From GCA-002050365 sp964237235 (GTDB taxonomy: Bacteria; Acidobacteriota; Blastocatellia; Pyrinomonadales; Pyrinomonadaceae), in contig CAXSGY010000027.1 in NCBI GenBank assembly GCA_964237235.1, positions 10,304-74,303 on the forward strand: a DNA stretch of 64,000 bases, in the 5' to 3' direction. Positions 1-8,984 of the stretch are shown here, in pieces; the first letter of the stretch is position 1; every line of letters starts with the position of its first letter. The notes under the pieces are model-generated. The model was not told the DNA's origin. It made no database searches and saw nothing but the letters and a program-made list of their open reading frames with translations. The position numbers and the translations under genes were made by a program.

Positions 1-168
1 AATCGTCGGCTGTCCGGTCAGCATCCGCGCAAAGTCGTGCGCTTGTTCCGCCGAGTGAAAATCGTGCGGAAAATTGTGCCGGTCGGCGATTCCGCAAAAG
101 GCTTGGTAAATAACTTCTCCGCTTTTCTTCGTGTCAGCCGGCGATACGGGACGAATGTTGATACTCAT
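1..168 (-). CDS. GNAT-like N-terminal fragment, cut by window edge
   Basis: The first 56 codons of a minus-strand gene that runs off the left edge. The protein begins MSINIRPVSPADTKKSG and continues with a Tyr-Gln-Ala-Phe-Cys-Gly stretch, which resembles the N-terminal strand and first helix of GCN5-related N-acetyltransferases (a beta strand ending in R-P-x-x-x-x-D). A GGAAAGAG purine run lies about 13 bases upstream of the ATG. The acetyl-CoA-binding motif would lie outside the window, so the family call is tentative. Confidence 0.6.
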   Translation of the reverse strand, partial: MSINIRPVSPADTKKSGEVIYQAFCGIADRHNFPHDFHSAEQAHDFARMLTGQPTI

Positions 169-291
169 AATTTATAATTCTCTTTCCTGATCATTAGCTA
201 TGAAACCATCGATAAACCTAAGTTAAACACAAATTTTTATGAGAAAATTTTCTTCAGTTTATCAGCGGCTTCACTTTTTTTTATTTTCCGC

Positions 292-1302
292 TTAAATTTT
301 GACGGCTTCCACGATTTGCACCGGCGAAGCGGTCGGGTAGATGTTCGTTAATTTGAATCCGCTCGCTTTCAAAAGCGCGGCGTATTCGCTCGCCGTGCGC
401 TCTTTGCCGCCGGTGCAGACGAGCATATTCAGATCCATTATTTTACTCATCGAAGGCGCATCGTTTTCTTCGACGACCGATTCGATCAGCAGCAGTTTCG
501 CGCCCGGTTTCGCCGCTTTCGCCAGATTTTCGAGAATCGTCACCGACTGCTCGTCCGTCCAATCGTGAATGATGTGCTTCATCAAATAAACGTCGGCGGC
601 AACCGGAATCTCGGCGAAAAAATCTCCGGCGCTAATCGCCGTCCGGTCAGAAACTTCCGCCCCTTCGACGACCTGCGGCTGGTCGAATAAAATGCCGCGC
701 GCGTGTTCGTTCGTCCCCAAAATCGTCGCTAATAAAATGCCGTGTCCGCCCCCGATGTCGGCAATCGTTCGCGCTTCGGAAAAATCATAAACGGCGGCGA
801 CGGCGCGCGCGATGCCGCGCGAAAAACTCGTCATCGCGTCGTCGAAAACTTGCGCGACCGCGGGACGCGTCGCGGCGTACTGGAAAAACGGCTCACCGAA
901 GGTATAGGTGAAGCCGTTTTCACCCGTTCTGACGCTTTGCAGCAGATTGCCGTGCGCGTGCCAGTGTTCGCGGTCGCAAATCATCTGAGCGATGCCGCAC
1001 AGCGACTCAGGATGATCGGCGCGCAGAAATTCCGATAACGGCGAATTCGTGTAACGGCGGTCAGCGTCGCGTTGAAATATGCCGACGCTCGTCAAAGCGC
1101 GCAGCAGGCGAGACAGCGATGAAGCGTCGGTTTCGGTCAGAGCGGCTAAATCGCCGATGCTCTGCGGTTCCTCAACCAGTTTGTCGGCGATATGCAATTT
1201 CGCGGCGACCGAAATCGCCTGTGAAATGATAAAGCCGAAAGTCATCTGCGCGAGCAACGCTTGCGGCGGTATTTGTTCTGTTTTGGGGGAAGCGGCATTC
1301 AT
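292..1302 (-). CDS. SAM-dependent O-methyltransferase (acetylserotonin/COMT-like family)
   Basis: A cytoplasmic class I methyltransferase of 336 residues, a normal length for this family. An N-terminal winged-helix dimerisation region spans about residues 15-95 and a Rossmann methyltransferase domain about 110-336. The SAM-binding glycine motif DIGGGHG is at 182-188. The segment KHIIHDW at 242-248 carries the His246-Asp247 pair expected of the catalytic base in O-methyltransferases. An AAGGAG ribosome site lies just upstream of the ATG. Family knowledge suggests methyl transfer from SAM to a hydroxyl of a small, often aromatic, metabolite. The substrate cannot be read from sequence, and no biosynthetic cluster surrounds it. 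Confidence 0.9.
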   Translation of the reverse strand: MNAASPKTEQIPPQALLAQMTFGFIISQAISVAAKLHIADKLVEEPQSIGDLAALTETDASSLSRLLRALTSVGIFQRDADRRYTNSPLSEFLRADHPESLCGIAQMICDREHWHAHGNLLQSVRTGENGFTYTFGEPFFQYAATRPAVAQVFDDAMTSFSRGIARAVAAVYDFSEARTIADIGGGHGILLATILGTNEHARGILFDQPQVVEGAEVSDRTAISAGDFFAEIPVAADVYLMKHIIHDWTDEQSVTILENLAKAAKPGAKLLLIESVVEENDAPSMSKIMDLNMLVCTGGKERTASEYAALLKASGFKLTNIYPTASPVQIVEAVKI

Positions 1303-1868
1303 AGATTGGAAATCTCCTTGGTAAATTCGTTATTGATGACGAAAATTTATTCGCCTTCTTGTTAAGGCGAAGGTTTGCGATAGAAAGTATCAATCAGGGA
1401 AACAAAAAACTCTGTCTCAAAAATTTCATCAAGAAAATAACACTTTTTGTTTTCGTCTTTTTAGGCGTGCAATAACGACCCGTTGATATTCCATATTGGC
1501 GCGGGCGACGATAACGTTCTTTGCCGCGGTTCGCGCTCTTTTTATCGCATCCATTTTCAAACGGCTAACGAATGACACTCCGACGAGTGAATTGCCCGTT
1601 ACAGTCAAACCGACGGCGGAAAGCGTTCGGGAGCAGCGTTTGCCGCTGTCTTATTTGACGATTTTGCCTTTCCGATTTTTTTGTAATTCTATTGCAATGA
1701 AAATCATCCCGGATGCCGATTTGAAAATTTTATTAAGCCCGAGGGACAACAACAGGCGCGCCAAGCTGCTCCGTCAAAAACGATTTCGGCGATACGCGTC
1801 CGGCGCGAACCGGAGAAAAGAGAATCAGCCGAAGAATTAAAATCCGAAATGAAAACACGAAAAACATA
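1303..1868. other. intergenic region with no convincing gene
   Basis: About 560 bases between divergently transcribed genes. A 114-codon open frame at 1496-1840 (+) has an Arg-rich, low-information translation, no ribosome site and no recognisable family, so it is not called. The 1380-1470 stretch is AT-rich and probably contains promoter sequence for the methyltransferase. Confidence 0.5.
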
Positions 1869-2384
1869 ATGTACGTAATCGAAACCGAGCGCACGCTTTT
1901 GCGAATGCCGACGGTCGGCGACCTTGATGATTTCGCCGCCATCTTCAGCAATCCGCGGGTGATGAAGTATCTGGATGTTGACTGCCGGCCGCTCGGCAGA
2001 GAACAAACCGAAAAGGTGCTGCGCAGCATCATCGACGGTTGGAAAAAGAACGGTTTCGGCAGATGGGCGGTCATCTCCAAAACGGATAATCAACTGATCG
2101 GCTTGGCGGGTTTTCGCAAGCACGAAGAGGTGGCCGAATTATTTTATATTTTGAACGAGCCTTTTTGGGGAAAGGGCTTGGCGACGGAGATTGCCAAGGA
2201 AGTTCTTAAAGCGGGTTTCGAGCGGCATAATTTTTCCGGGATTGTCGCCCTGACCAGACCGACCAACGCCGCCTCGCGCAGAGTGCTGGGCAAACTGAAA
2301 ATGAGTTTCATCGGAGAAACGGATGTTTACGGCATCGCGGCGGTTGAATATAAGATGATGCGAGAAGATTATCGCTTAAAATAA
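1869..2384 (+). CDS. GNAT family N-acetyltransferase (RimJ/RimL type)
   Basis: A 171-residue single-domain acetyltransferase. It opens with IETERTLLRMPTVGDLDDFA, the usual start of the Acetyltransf_3 (RimJ/RimL-like) group. The acetyl-CoA motif A is FWGKGLATEI at about residues 99-108 (the Q/R-x-x-G-x-G/A equivalent), followed by PTNAASRRVLGKL at 131-143, the helix that packs on CoA. Members acetylate N-terminal or small-molecule amines. The substrate is unknown. No strong ribosome site is visible upstream. Confidence 0.88.
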   Translation: MYVIETERTLLRMPTVGDLDDFAAIFSNPRVMKYLDVDCRPLGREQTEKVLRSIIDGWKKNGFGRWAVISKTDNQLIGLAGFRKHEEVAELFYILNEPFWGKGLATEIAKEVLKAGFERHNFSGIVALTRPTNAASRRVLGKLKMSFIGETDVYGIAAVEYKMMREDYRLK

Positions 2385-2603
2385 CGAACCCCCCGCATGA
2401 TTAGACTGCTCGCCCGCCATCCTCTTTCTCGGGCATTCGCCGCCGTATAAAAATATCCTTGACTCTCAACCCAAAACAGATTTATATTTCCGTCAAAAGT
2501 ATTAAGTAGCCGGAAAACCGACGACTGCTGTCTGGTTCGATTTAGATGCGTGTTGGTTTTTGTGTTTTGATGAATTAAGGTAGCAAACGAAAACATAAGA
2601 GAT

Positions 2604-2897
2604 ATGAAAACACAGACGACAAATTATCAAGGACATTCAGTCAGATATACGGTCGTTTCCGATAACGGAATTCTGATGAACACGGCGGATATTTGTCGCG
2701 CTCTCGGCATCACGGTCCGCCCGCCCGGCAGTGATTTAAGCGCGCCCTGTATGGATATAAAGAGCGTGATAAAAGCGGCTCTTGCGGAAGGAAAAAACGA
2801 GATGGAATTCGTGGAGAGGCTGGAAAAGAAATTCACCGGTTACGAGATGCAGACTCCGATACGCCCGAACTGTGATGATAATTGGAAATTAAAATGA
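2604..2897 (+). CDS. small protein with BRO-N/antirepressor-like N-terminus
   Basis: A 97-residue protein. Its first 40 residues (a short strand, then VSDNGILMNTADICRALGI) resemble the N-terminal half of BRO/antirepressor domains found in phage and plasmid proteins, where an aromatic strand is followed by a D-[IV]-C-x-x-L-[GE]-[IL] helix. The remainder is charged and unrecognised. It stands alone between intergenic stretches, and no phage genes adjoin it. Composition and codon use look coding. The family link is weak because the domain is short and the C-terminal half is missing. Confidence 0.5.
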   Translation: MKTQTTNYQGHSVRYTVVSDNGILMNTADICRALGITVRPPGSDLSAPCMDIKSVIKAALAEGKNEMEFVERLEKKFTGYEMQTPIRPNCDDNWKLK

Positions 2898-3140
2898 ACG
2901 ATCTTCACCTTTTTTTCACATTTATTATTCCATCCAAGAAGAACGCTGTTTTCAAAACCGATTCGAAAGATTTCAAAAAGCCGGAAATGGCGCGAGCCGG
3001 AAAAAGGTGAGAAATGACTCGGTAGAACGGGAAGTCGTGCCGCGAGCGATTGGACGAAGCCGCCCGAACATTGAGAATAATATATTTGCCTCTCCGCACA
3101 TAAAAGAGTTTTAAGTGAATCACAGTGTCGGAATCAGAAT

Positions 3141-3747
3141 GAATCCTAAAGTTGATTTTATTTTAGCAGAGCCGAAAAGCGGACGGCAGAATTGGGCAGC
3201 TAAAAACGATTGTTCTCGATTGCGGACTGAACGAAGAATTGAAATGGGGAGTTCCCTGTTACACGTTTCAGAATAGCCATATTCTTTTGATTCACGTGTT
3301 CAAAGAAAATACTGCGCGGTTTTATTTATCAAATGTGCTTTGCTCGAGGATGCCGACGGCATTTTAGTCCGGCAAGCCAAGAATATGCAGGCACCGCGCC
3401 AGCTTCGGTTTATCAGCGTATGCGAAATAACCGGAATGGAAGTCGTTTTGAAAGCCTCTATTGATGAAGCCGTCGAAGCGGAAAAAGCCGGTTTGAGAGT
3501 AAATTTCAAAGTAACTGCGGAACTCGGCGTTTGCCAAGAATTTCAAAATAAATTAGATGAAATACCTGCTCTGAAAACGGCTTTCAACGCTTTAACGCCG
3601 GGGCGGCAAAGAGCATACATTCTTCATTTTTCCGCGCCGAAACAATCCAAAACTCGGAAGGAAAGAGTTGAAAAATTTATGCGTCGAATCCTCAGCGGAA
3701 AAGGGATTAAACGATTAATGATGCTACCGGCTGACGCAATAAATTAA
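3141..3747 (+). pseudogene. YdeI/OmpD-associated family (DUF1801-like) gene, broken by several frameshifts
   Basis: Fragments in different frames rebuild one YdeI-type protein. It starts MNPKVDF at 3141, continues in a second frame with QLKTIVLDCGLNEELKWG and GVPCYTFQNSHILLIHVFKE (about 3211-3315), and ends in a third frame (from about 3318) with CAVLFIKCALLEDADGILVR through to the conserved tail, which includes ALTPGRQRAYILHFS and the stop at 3747. About three one-base losses would explain it, near 3176, 3210 and 3313. Intact relatives are about 195 residues. Either the gene has decayed or the assembly has dropped bases. The longest intact piece is 3340-3747. Confidence 0.8.
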
Positions 3748-4060
3748 TGAATTGTTTCGAGCGCAAATTTTTCATCTTACGCCCGAAACTTCCGTTAATT
3801 TATAAAGCTTACTATCTTGCCGTCATTCGCGCCTGGCTTTGTGTCGGATTCAATCAGCCCGTTCTAAAACGATTGGGTTTACTGATCTTACATGGAATAA
3901 TTATTCAGTCCAAGGCAACGCTCGCCGCGTTTCGCCGCATCTATTAAGTGTTGCATTTAATAGTGTAACAGCCTTTCAGAATTGAGCAGTTTCATAATTC
4001 TGCCGGGCTTTTTTGTGCCTTCGGGCAGCAAATAATAAGAACAAGGAGTATGGGGATAAA
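3748..4060. other. intergenic region with no convincing gene
   Basis: About 310 bases between the YdeI remnant and the beta-barrel gene. A 66-codon frame overlapping the YdeI stop (3747-3947) has no family and no ribosome site. The only structure seen is the hairpin at 3977-4014. Confidence 0.4.
3977..4014 (+). terminator. possible Rho-independent terminator
   Basis: CAGAATT (3977-3983) pairs with AATTCTG (3996-4002) across a 12-base loop. A short GC segment and a run of six T follow at 4009-4014. The stem is AT-rich and weak. Confidence 0.35.
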
Positions 4061-4711
4061 ATGAATAAGTTATCATTAGCGTTTTGCTTGACGATTTTGT
4101 CAAGCGTTTTTGTTTTCGCGCAATCTTCGGATTTCAAGCGCGCGGAATTCTCGGCCGGTTATTCGAATCAGCAAGTTGATACCGGCGCGAACAGCGACAC
4201 GGGCAACGCGGCGCAGGATTTTTTCAACGACCGTCGGAGTTTCAATGGTTTTGAGGCGGCGGGCGTTTTTAACGTCAGCCGCTATGTCGGCATCAAAGGC
4301 GATTTCTCGGGAGCTTATCGCAACCGCGATTTCAATATCGGCAGCGGCGCGGCGACCACAAATTTCGAAACGAAAAATTCGCTCTACAACGCCCTCGGCG
4401 GTGTGCAGTTCAAAGACAATGCTTCGGAGGCGCGTCTGAAACCGTTCGGACACGCCCTTGTCGGAGTAGGAGTCGCGCGCACGAAGATCGAGAATTTCAC
4501 TTCCACGACGACCGGCACCACCACGACCACGCTTTTCGGCGACGACCGTTTCACCGACCGCGGTTTAGCGATGGCGTTCGGCGGCGGTCTGGATGTCAAA
4601 TTGAGCGACAAGGTTGATTTCCGCCCCGTGCAGGTAGATTATAATCCGATTCGCCTAAACGGTTCGTTCGACCATAACGTCCGTTTCGGCATCGGGTTCG
4701 TGTTTCACTAA
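4061..4711 (+). CDS. outer-membrane beta-barrel (porin-like) protein
   Basis: A 216-residue secreted protein. The ATG at 4061 is chosen over an upstream TTG because AAGGAG sits at 4043-4048 and a clean signal peptide starts here (MNKLSLAFCLTILSSVFVFA, cleavage before QSSDF). The mature part has alternating hydrophobic/polar strands, Gly-rich turns, a Thr-rich loop near residues 145-155 and a final FGIGFVFH with an aromatic near the C-terminus. This is the pattern of small OmpW/OmpX-type barrels with the OMP_b-brl fold. Function is unknown. A strong terminator follows at 4752-4790. Confidence 0.8.
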   Translation: MNKLSLAFCLTILSSVFVFAQSSDFKRAEFSAGYSNQQVDTGANSDTGNAAQDFFNDRRSFNGFEAAGVFNVSRYVGIKGDFSGAYRNRDFNIGSGAATTNFETKNSLYNALGGVQFKDNASEARLKPFGHALVGVGVARTKIENFTSTTTGTTTTTLFGDDRFTDRGLAMAFGGGLDVKLSDKVDFRPVQVDYNPIRLNGSFDHNVRFGIGFVFH

Positions 4712-4751
4712 AACTCGAACAAAAAGAGATAACCTAGGCGAATTTCTTTTT

Positions 4752-4790
4752 AGTGAAAAAGGCTCGGCAATTTGCCGAGCCTTTTTCACT
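4752..4790. terminator. bidirectional Rho-independent terminator
   Basis: A perfect 19-bp inverted repeat: AGTGAAAAAGGCTCGGCAA at 4752-4770 pairs with TTGCCGAGCCTTTTTCACT at 4772-4790. A-runs on one side and T-runs on the other make it functional in both directions. It separates the beta-barrel gene (+) from the small membrane gene (-). Confidence 0.92.
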
Positions 4791-4828
4791 TTCTTTGCAT
4801 CTGCCGGTCTACCTCTTCGAAATCAAAC

Positions 4829-4984
4829 TTAAATTTGCTTTGCTCTGTTCATAAAAGCCATAACCAAACCGGCGACGATCAGGATTGTGGAAGCGACAAT
4901 GCCGAGCGCATACGCGCTGGAGACACCCAGCACTCCCAATCCAATGATAATTAAACATGCACCTATTATTTTTCTGTTTCTCAT
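4829..4984 (-). CDS. 51-residue small membrane protein
   Basis: A short minus-strand gene encoding MRNRKIIGACLIIIGLGVLG... and ending FMNRAKQI. It has two hydrophobic segments (residues about 6-24 and 26-45), positive charges at the N-terminus and a basic tail: a two-helix inner-membrane peptide or a signal-anchor hairpin. It is closed on its 3' side by the bidirectional terminator at 4752-4790, which supports a real transcription unit. No family is recognised, and the upstream ribosome site is weak. Confidence 0.6.
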   Translation of the reverse strand: MRNRKIIGACLIIIGLGVLGVSSAYALGIVASTILIVAGLVMAFMNRAKQI

Positions 4985-5050
4985 TGCTTTGCATAGGAAA
5001 AATTCAAATAGAATTTTTGCTTATGCTTTGATTTTAGTTGAGATGAGCAA

Positions 5051-5080
5051 CCGAGTTTGTTAGCTCGACGACAAACTCGG
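5051..5080. repeat. perfect 10-bp inverted repeat upstream of the YihY gene
   Basis: CCGAGTTTGT at 5051-5060 pairs exactly with ACAAACTCGG at 5071-5080 across a 10-base loop. There is no T-run on the plus side, so a terminator is unlikely. An operator or a 5'-untranslated hairpin is possible. Confidence 0.4.
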
Positions 5081-5205
5081 AGATTTATGTAAATTAGGCT
5101 TGAACGGTCAAATTTCCGGGACATCCGATTCGAACAAAATGCAGGAAATAAAAATTGAAGAAATTATTCGCAGAATTCATCTTTTATGTCTGAGGTTAAA
5201 TTAAA

Positions 5206-6094
5206 ATGAAAATCGGATTCAAAGAATTTACCAAGCGAATTTACGATAAAGCCGTTGCCGAGGACATCACGACCAACGCCGCGCAGGTCGCCTTTTATTT
5301 TATCTTCGCGCTGTTTCGCTTTTGCTGTTTTTGCTCAGCCTTTTCGGAATGGTTCTCGGTGCCGCCGAAGACATCCGGCGCGAACTCTTCGCTTATCTGC
5401 AGGAAATTGTTCCCGGTGCGGCGTTAAAATTAATCCAGGACACGCTGACCGAAGTGACCGAAAGCGGTTCGGGCGGCAAACTTACCTTCGGGGCTTTAGC
5501 CGCCCTCTGGTCGGCTTCTGCTGGCATCGACAATATTAGAATCGCCTTGAACGACGTTTACGATTTGAAGGAAACACGCCCCTGGTGGAAATACAAGCTG
5601 ACCTCCTTGCTTTAACGCTCGGAATTGCGCTGCTGATTTTCTTCGCTCTCGGCATCGTCTTCTACGGTCCGCAATTTATCAACGTGCTGTTGTCGCCAAT
5701 CGGATTGGCGGTCGAATCGGCGATGCTTTTGAATACGTTTTCGTTAATCGTGGTCGCCGTCATTTTATTAACGTCATTTGCGCTGATTTACAGTTTCGCT
5801 CCGAACCACACGCCGTTCAGTTGGAAATGGATTACGCCGGGAGCGGTCACGGCGATAGTTTTATGGGTTTTGTTTTCAGCCGGATTTCGCATTTATCTGC
5901 ATTATTTCGATTCTTATTCGAAGACTTACGGGTCGGTCGGAGCGATTATTGTTCTGCTGTTATGGCTTTATCTAACCGCCCTGGTTATTTTAATCGGCGG
6001 AGTCGTCAACGCCGTCGGAGAAAAACTGTCGAACAATAAAAGCGAAGCGGCAAAAGAAACGGTTGGAGACAACAAGCAGGAGTTGGATAACTAG
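5206..6094 (+). pseudogene. YihY/virulence factor BrkB family membrane protein, two frameshifts
   Basis: Three frames join into one about 296-residue YihY (formerly ribonuclease BN) protein. Frame one: MKIGFKEFTKRIYDKAVAED through AQVAFYFIFALF. A one-base loss near 5316 (CCG read as CG) restores PLLLFLLSLFGM. A second one-base loss near 5611 (TTTT read as TTT) joins WWKYKLTSLL to LTLGIALLIFFALG. The rest carries the family features: ALWSASAGIDNIRIALNDVY, the conserved SWKWITPGAV and the GSVGAIIVLLLWLYLTALVILIGG helix. About six transmembrane helices are expected, with a charged C-tail. Both lesions are single bases in short homopolymers, so assembly error is as likely as decay. Confidence 0.85.
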
Positions 6095-6290
6095 AAAAAC
6101 AAAAGTTTTCAAAAAGTTGCAGGTTTTCACGCTTGTAGCTTTTCGTTTTTAGCTTCCTTTTCAATTTTATAAAATTAGGGCTGTGCCGAAAATTTCCCCA
6201 AAATCGAATTTGACACTTGCAAATGAACAGGTTGACGAATTGAAAAATCAATTGTTATGTCTGATTTGATGGATTCTCTGACTATCCGAA

Positions 6291-6320
6291 AAAAAGTCCG
6301 ACTGTAAAATCGGACTTTTT
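6291..6320. terminator. bidirectional Rho-independent terminator
   Basis: AAAAAGTCCGA at 6291-6301 pairs exactly with TCGGACTTTTT at 6310-6320 around an 8-base loop. It lies between the convergent YihY (+) and channel (-) genes and can serve both. Confidence 0.9.
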
Positions 6321-6343
6321 CAAATAGAGAATTTGGAGGCGGA

Positions 6344-7126
6344 TTAGTTTTCGGTCAGCCGGGCATCAGCGGGTTGGTTCGCGCCGCGATTCGGCAGGTT
6401 GGCGCGTTGGCGGGCGGCGTTGGCGAGCGTTTGGCTGCCGTCATACCATTTTTGCGTGATCTGCGCGGCAACCTCGCGTCCGCCTAATCCAAAGGATAAC
6501 CCGACGGCGAGCGCGACTGAGCCGATTAAACCGATGAGCAGAGTGTTGATTAAAGTTGCGGCGATGCCGAGCTGGTCAATGGCGGCAATGACGGAAAAAC
6601 CGATGACGATGTACTGCGTCAGAGTCGCCAGCAGATTCGGGCTGCCGACACCGAGTTCGGAGACGCTCGAGCGTACCAAACCCGACAGAAACCGCGCGAT
6701 CAAAGTGCCGATGATGATAATCGCCATGGCAATAATCACGTTCGGAATATACAAAATAATGCGATTGATGATTTCGGTGAGCTGCGGAATGCCGATAATA
6801 TTGGCGGCGGCTTGCACGAAAATCAGGAAAATAAAGTATTTGACGAGCATCGCAATGATGCCGGAAGTCGTCATTTTTGTTCCGGAACGACGAATGAAAT
6901 CGCCGATCCCCGAATGCTCGACGGCGCGTTCAAAACCGACGGCTTTCAAACCGCGCTCAATCAAATTGGCGAGCAAACCGGAAATGAGCCAGCCGGCGAT
7001 CAGCACGATCAGCGCGCCGATCAGCGCGGGCAAAAATCCGACGAAGCGCATTAAAGCTCCGGTCAGCGAATAATAAATCGCTTCGCTCGTGTCGCGGAAG
7101 CCGGTAACTACTGGTTGTGTCTGCAT
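6344..7126 (-). CDS. CmpX-like / MscS-related TM-helix protein
   Basis: A 260-residue integral membrane protein. It has several hydrophobic segments, including FVGFLPALIGALIVLIAGWL, IIGIPQLTEIINRIILYIPN and an AIAMAIIIIGTLIARFLSGL-type helix. These match the conserved TM-helix repeats of the CmpX group, relatives of MscS without its usual C-terminal cytoplasmic domain. The GLGGREVAAQITQKWYDG segment near residue 220 is the family hallmark. It is the promoter-distal gene of the minus-strand stress island beginning near 13.3 kb, suggesting a role in envelope or osmotic stress. The ribosome site AGGAG is visible upstream. Confidence 0.85.
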   Translation of the reverse strand: MQTQPVVTGFRDTSEAIYYSLTGALMRFVGFLPALIGALIVLIAGWLISGLLANLIERGLKAVGFERAVEHSGIGDFIRRSGTKMTTSGIIAMLVKYFIFLIFVQAAANIIGIPQLTEIINRIILYIPNVIIAMAIIIIGTLIARFLSGLVRSSVSELGVGSPNLLATLTQYIVIGFSVIAAIDQLGIAATLINTLLIGLIGSVALAVGLSFGLGGREVAAQITQKWYDGSQTLANAARQRANLPNRGANQPADARLTEN

Positions 7127-7339
7127 TTTTTTATTCTCCTTAAATGATTTTTATATTTGATTCGCCCGCTTTTTTCCGGCGGATTTCGATAAATTTTTAA
7201 TAAACTAACGTAAAATTTTTCATAACGAATCGGGCGCGAAATCGCTTCGTCGGTTTGAAGACAGGAGCGAAGTTTTATTCGATTCGGTAAAACCTCGCGT
7301 TTTTGACGAAATTATCCCGCGCCCGAAATTGTCAGCCGG

Positions 7340-8077
7340 TTAACGATTATCGGTGTGCGTCCGATTTGTTTCGTCAACGTCAACTTCGGTGCGTTTGACC
7401 GTTTCGCTGACGGTTTCCTGATGTTCGGTGACGTTTTTGCCGATGACGACTTCTTCGACGACGCGCGCTTCTTTGGATATGACCGGAACTTCCGCCATTT
7501 CAGTGACTTCAAACGTGCCTTCCTTAAAAGCCGCCGGAGCGTTTTCGACCGCGCGGTCAACCGGACGGCGTTCGACCGTCACGTTTTCCTCGCGTAAAGT
7601 CACCGATTCTTCGACCGGAACTTCCGAAACGCTCGTGCGGACCTGCGTCGTGCCGCTTTCGACCGCGCGTTTGCCGAGCCGAAGCTGTTCTTCGATAATC
7701 GGAATAACGGTCTCGCCGTCATTCGCCGCTCTGGTTAATCCGGCGACGTTTTTCGCCTCCTCGGTCTGTCTTGCGAGCGGTTGATCGTGAGTTTGATTTG
7801 CCGCTGTGTCCGTTGCGTCGCTCATTTCAAGCTCGCCATCGTGCATAATTCCGCGGACGACAACACGCTCGTCGCTGAGCGCGAAATCCTGCGCCGCGAT
7901 ACGTTTTTTGCGGTCGATCAAAATCGAATCAACCATTTCCGTATCGGTATTAATCAGCATTTCGGTAACTTCGCCGATTTTGCTGCCCGCCTGATCAACT
8001 ACCGTCCAGCCGATGCAGTCCTGACCGCTATTGACCAGATCGTATTCGTTTTGCTGTGTATAATAAACAACTGCCAT
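7340..8077 (-). CDS. PRC-barrel plus DUF2382 (YsnF/AvaK) stress protein
   Basis: A 245-residue cytoplasmic protein. Residues about 20-80 (GWTVVDQAGSKIGEVTEMLI, then VDSILIDRKKRIAA) form a PRC-barrel. Residues about 115-230 are a DUF2382 domain with the signatures PIIEEQLRLGKRAV, TLREENVTVERRPVDR and ISKEARVVEEVVIGKNV. The domain is highly charged and of unknown biochemical role. In other bacteria DUF2382 proteins are tied to general stress. A leader with TTCAAAAAAGGAGAT precedes the ATG and is nearly shared with the OmpA gene upstream. Its C-terminal 100 residues are clearly paralogous to those of the protein at 8985-9836. Confidence 0.88.
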   Translation of the reverse strand: MAVVYYTQQNEYDLVNSGQDCIGWTVVDQAGSKIGEVTEMLINTDTEMVDSILIDRKKRIAAQDFALSDERVVVRGIMHDGELEMSDATDTAANQTHDQPLARQTEEAKNVAGLTRAANDGETVIPIIEEQLRLGKRAVESGTTQVRTSVSEVPVEESVTLREENVTVERRPVDRAVENAPAAFKEGTFEVTEMAEVPVISKEARVVEEVVIGKNVTEHQETVSETVKRTEVDVDETNRTHTDNR

Positions 8078-8116
8078 AACAATCTCCTTTTTTGAACTGA
8101 CTTTTATAATATTTAT

Positions 8117-8842
8117 TTATCGTTTGTTGCCGTCCGGAGCGACCTTTTCAGCGGTCGTGTCGCTCGTCGCCACTTTATACTCGATGCGGCGATTTTCAAA
8201 TTTTCCTTCGGGTGTGTCGTTCGAGGATTTCGGCTGTGTTTCGCCAAAACCTCTGGTCGAAAGCATCGCCGCCGGAACGCCGTTGCGCACGAGTTCCGCC
8301 TTGACCGAAGCGGCGCGTCGCTCGGACAAAACCTGATTCGGCTGCGTATCGCCGTCGCTGTCGGTGTGTCCGTCGATTTCGACGCGCGTATCCGCCGGCG
8401 ATTTTTTCAGTTGTTCCGCCGCCTGTTTGAGCAGAGCTTTGCTGCCTTCGGGAATGTCCGCGCTGCCGGAGGCAAAATTAATCACCGAAAGATTTAACGC
8501 TTCAATGACTTGCTGCGGCGTGCCGTTCGGATAATACTTTTCCATCGCCAGCCGCGCCCGCTCGTTCGCCGCCCGGATTCTTTCCTCTTCGTTGAAAGCC
8601 GCGCCGCTGCCGTTGTTGTTGACGACGACGGCGGTATTATCCGCGTTTCGCAGATTGGCGACCGCATTGTTCGCGTTGGTCGTAACCACCGAACGATTTG
8701 TGTTGCCGTTCGTGTTATCAATAACCGCCGTGTTTCTGCCGCAAAAATAAAGCAGCGGCAACAATAGCAAAAGTAAAATCAGCGGAATCAGCCACCACGG
8801 AAACGCTCCGCCGGTTTTTCGTTCTACGGGAATTTCAGCCAT
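8117..8842 (-). CDS. OmpA-family peptidoglycan-associated protein
   Basis: A 241-residue protein starting at MAEIPVERKTGG. This start is chosen over an upstream ATG because AAAGGAGATG sits 10 bases before it. One membrane anchor (WWLIPLILLLLLLPLLYFCG, residues about 14-33) is followed by an Asn/Val-rich low-complexity linker and a C-terminal OmpA domain. There INFASGSADIPEGSKALL, the peptidoglycan-binding IDGHTDSDGD and the NQVLSERRAASVKAELV helix are all clear. It would bind peptidoglycan from the inner membrane or lipid envelope. It sits between two DUF2382 genes in the stress island. Confidence 0.9.
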   Translation of the reverse strand: MAEIPVERKTGGAFPWWLIPLILLLLLLPLLYFCGRNTAVIDNTNGNTNRSVVTTNANNAVANLRNADNTAVVVNNNGSGAAFNEEERIRAANERARLAMEKYYPNGTPQQVIEALNLSVINFASGSADIPEGSKALLKQAAEQLKKSPADTRVEIDGHTDSDGDTQPNQVLSERRAASVKAELVRNGVPAAMLSTRGFGETQPKSSNDTPEGKFENRRIEYKVATSDTTAEKVAPDGNKR

Positions 8843-8984
8843 TTTATTTTCATCTCCTTTTTTGAATTGACGCGCCGCGCTCTTTTTCAATTCTTAATGA
8901 TCGAAAAACTGCTTCGGCGATTTTTTATAAGTTCGGCTCGCGCCGCCTCGTTTCGAAAAACGGCGCGAACCTTGTCTAGGGCGA

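Noticed and set aside
1496..1840. 114-codon open frame
   Set aside because: Arg-rich, no ribosome site, no family, and lies in an AT-rich intergenic region.
3747..3947. 66-codon frame overlapping the YdeI stop (TAATG)
   Set aside because: No family, no conserved composition, no ribosome site.
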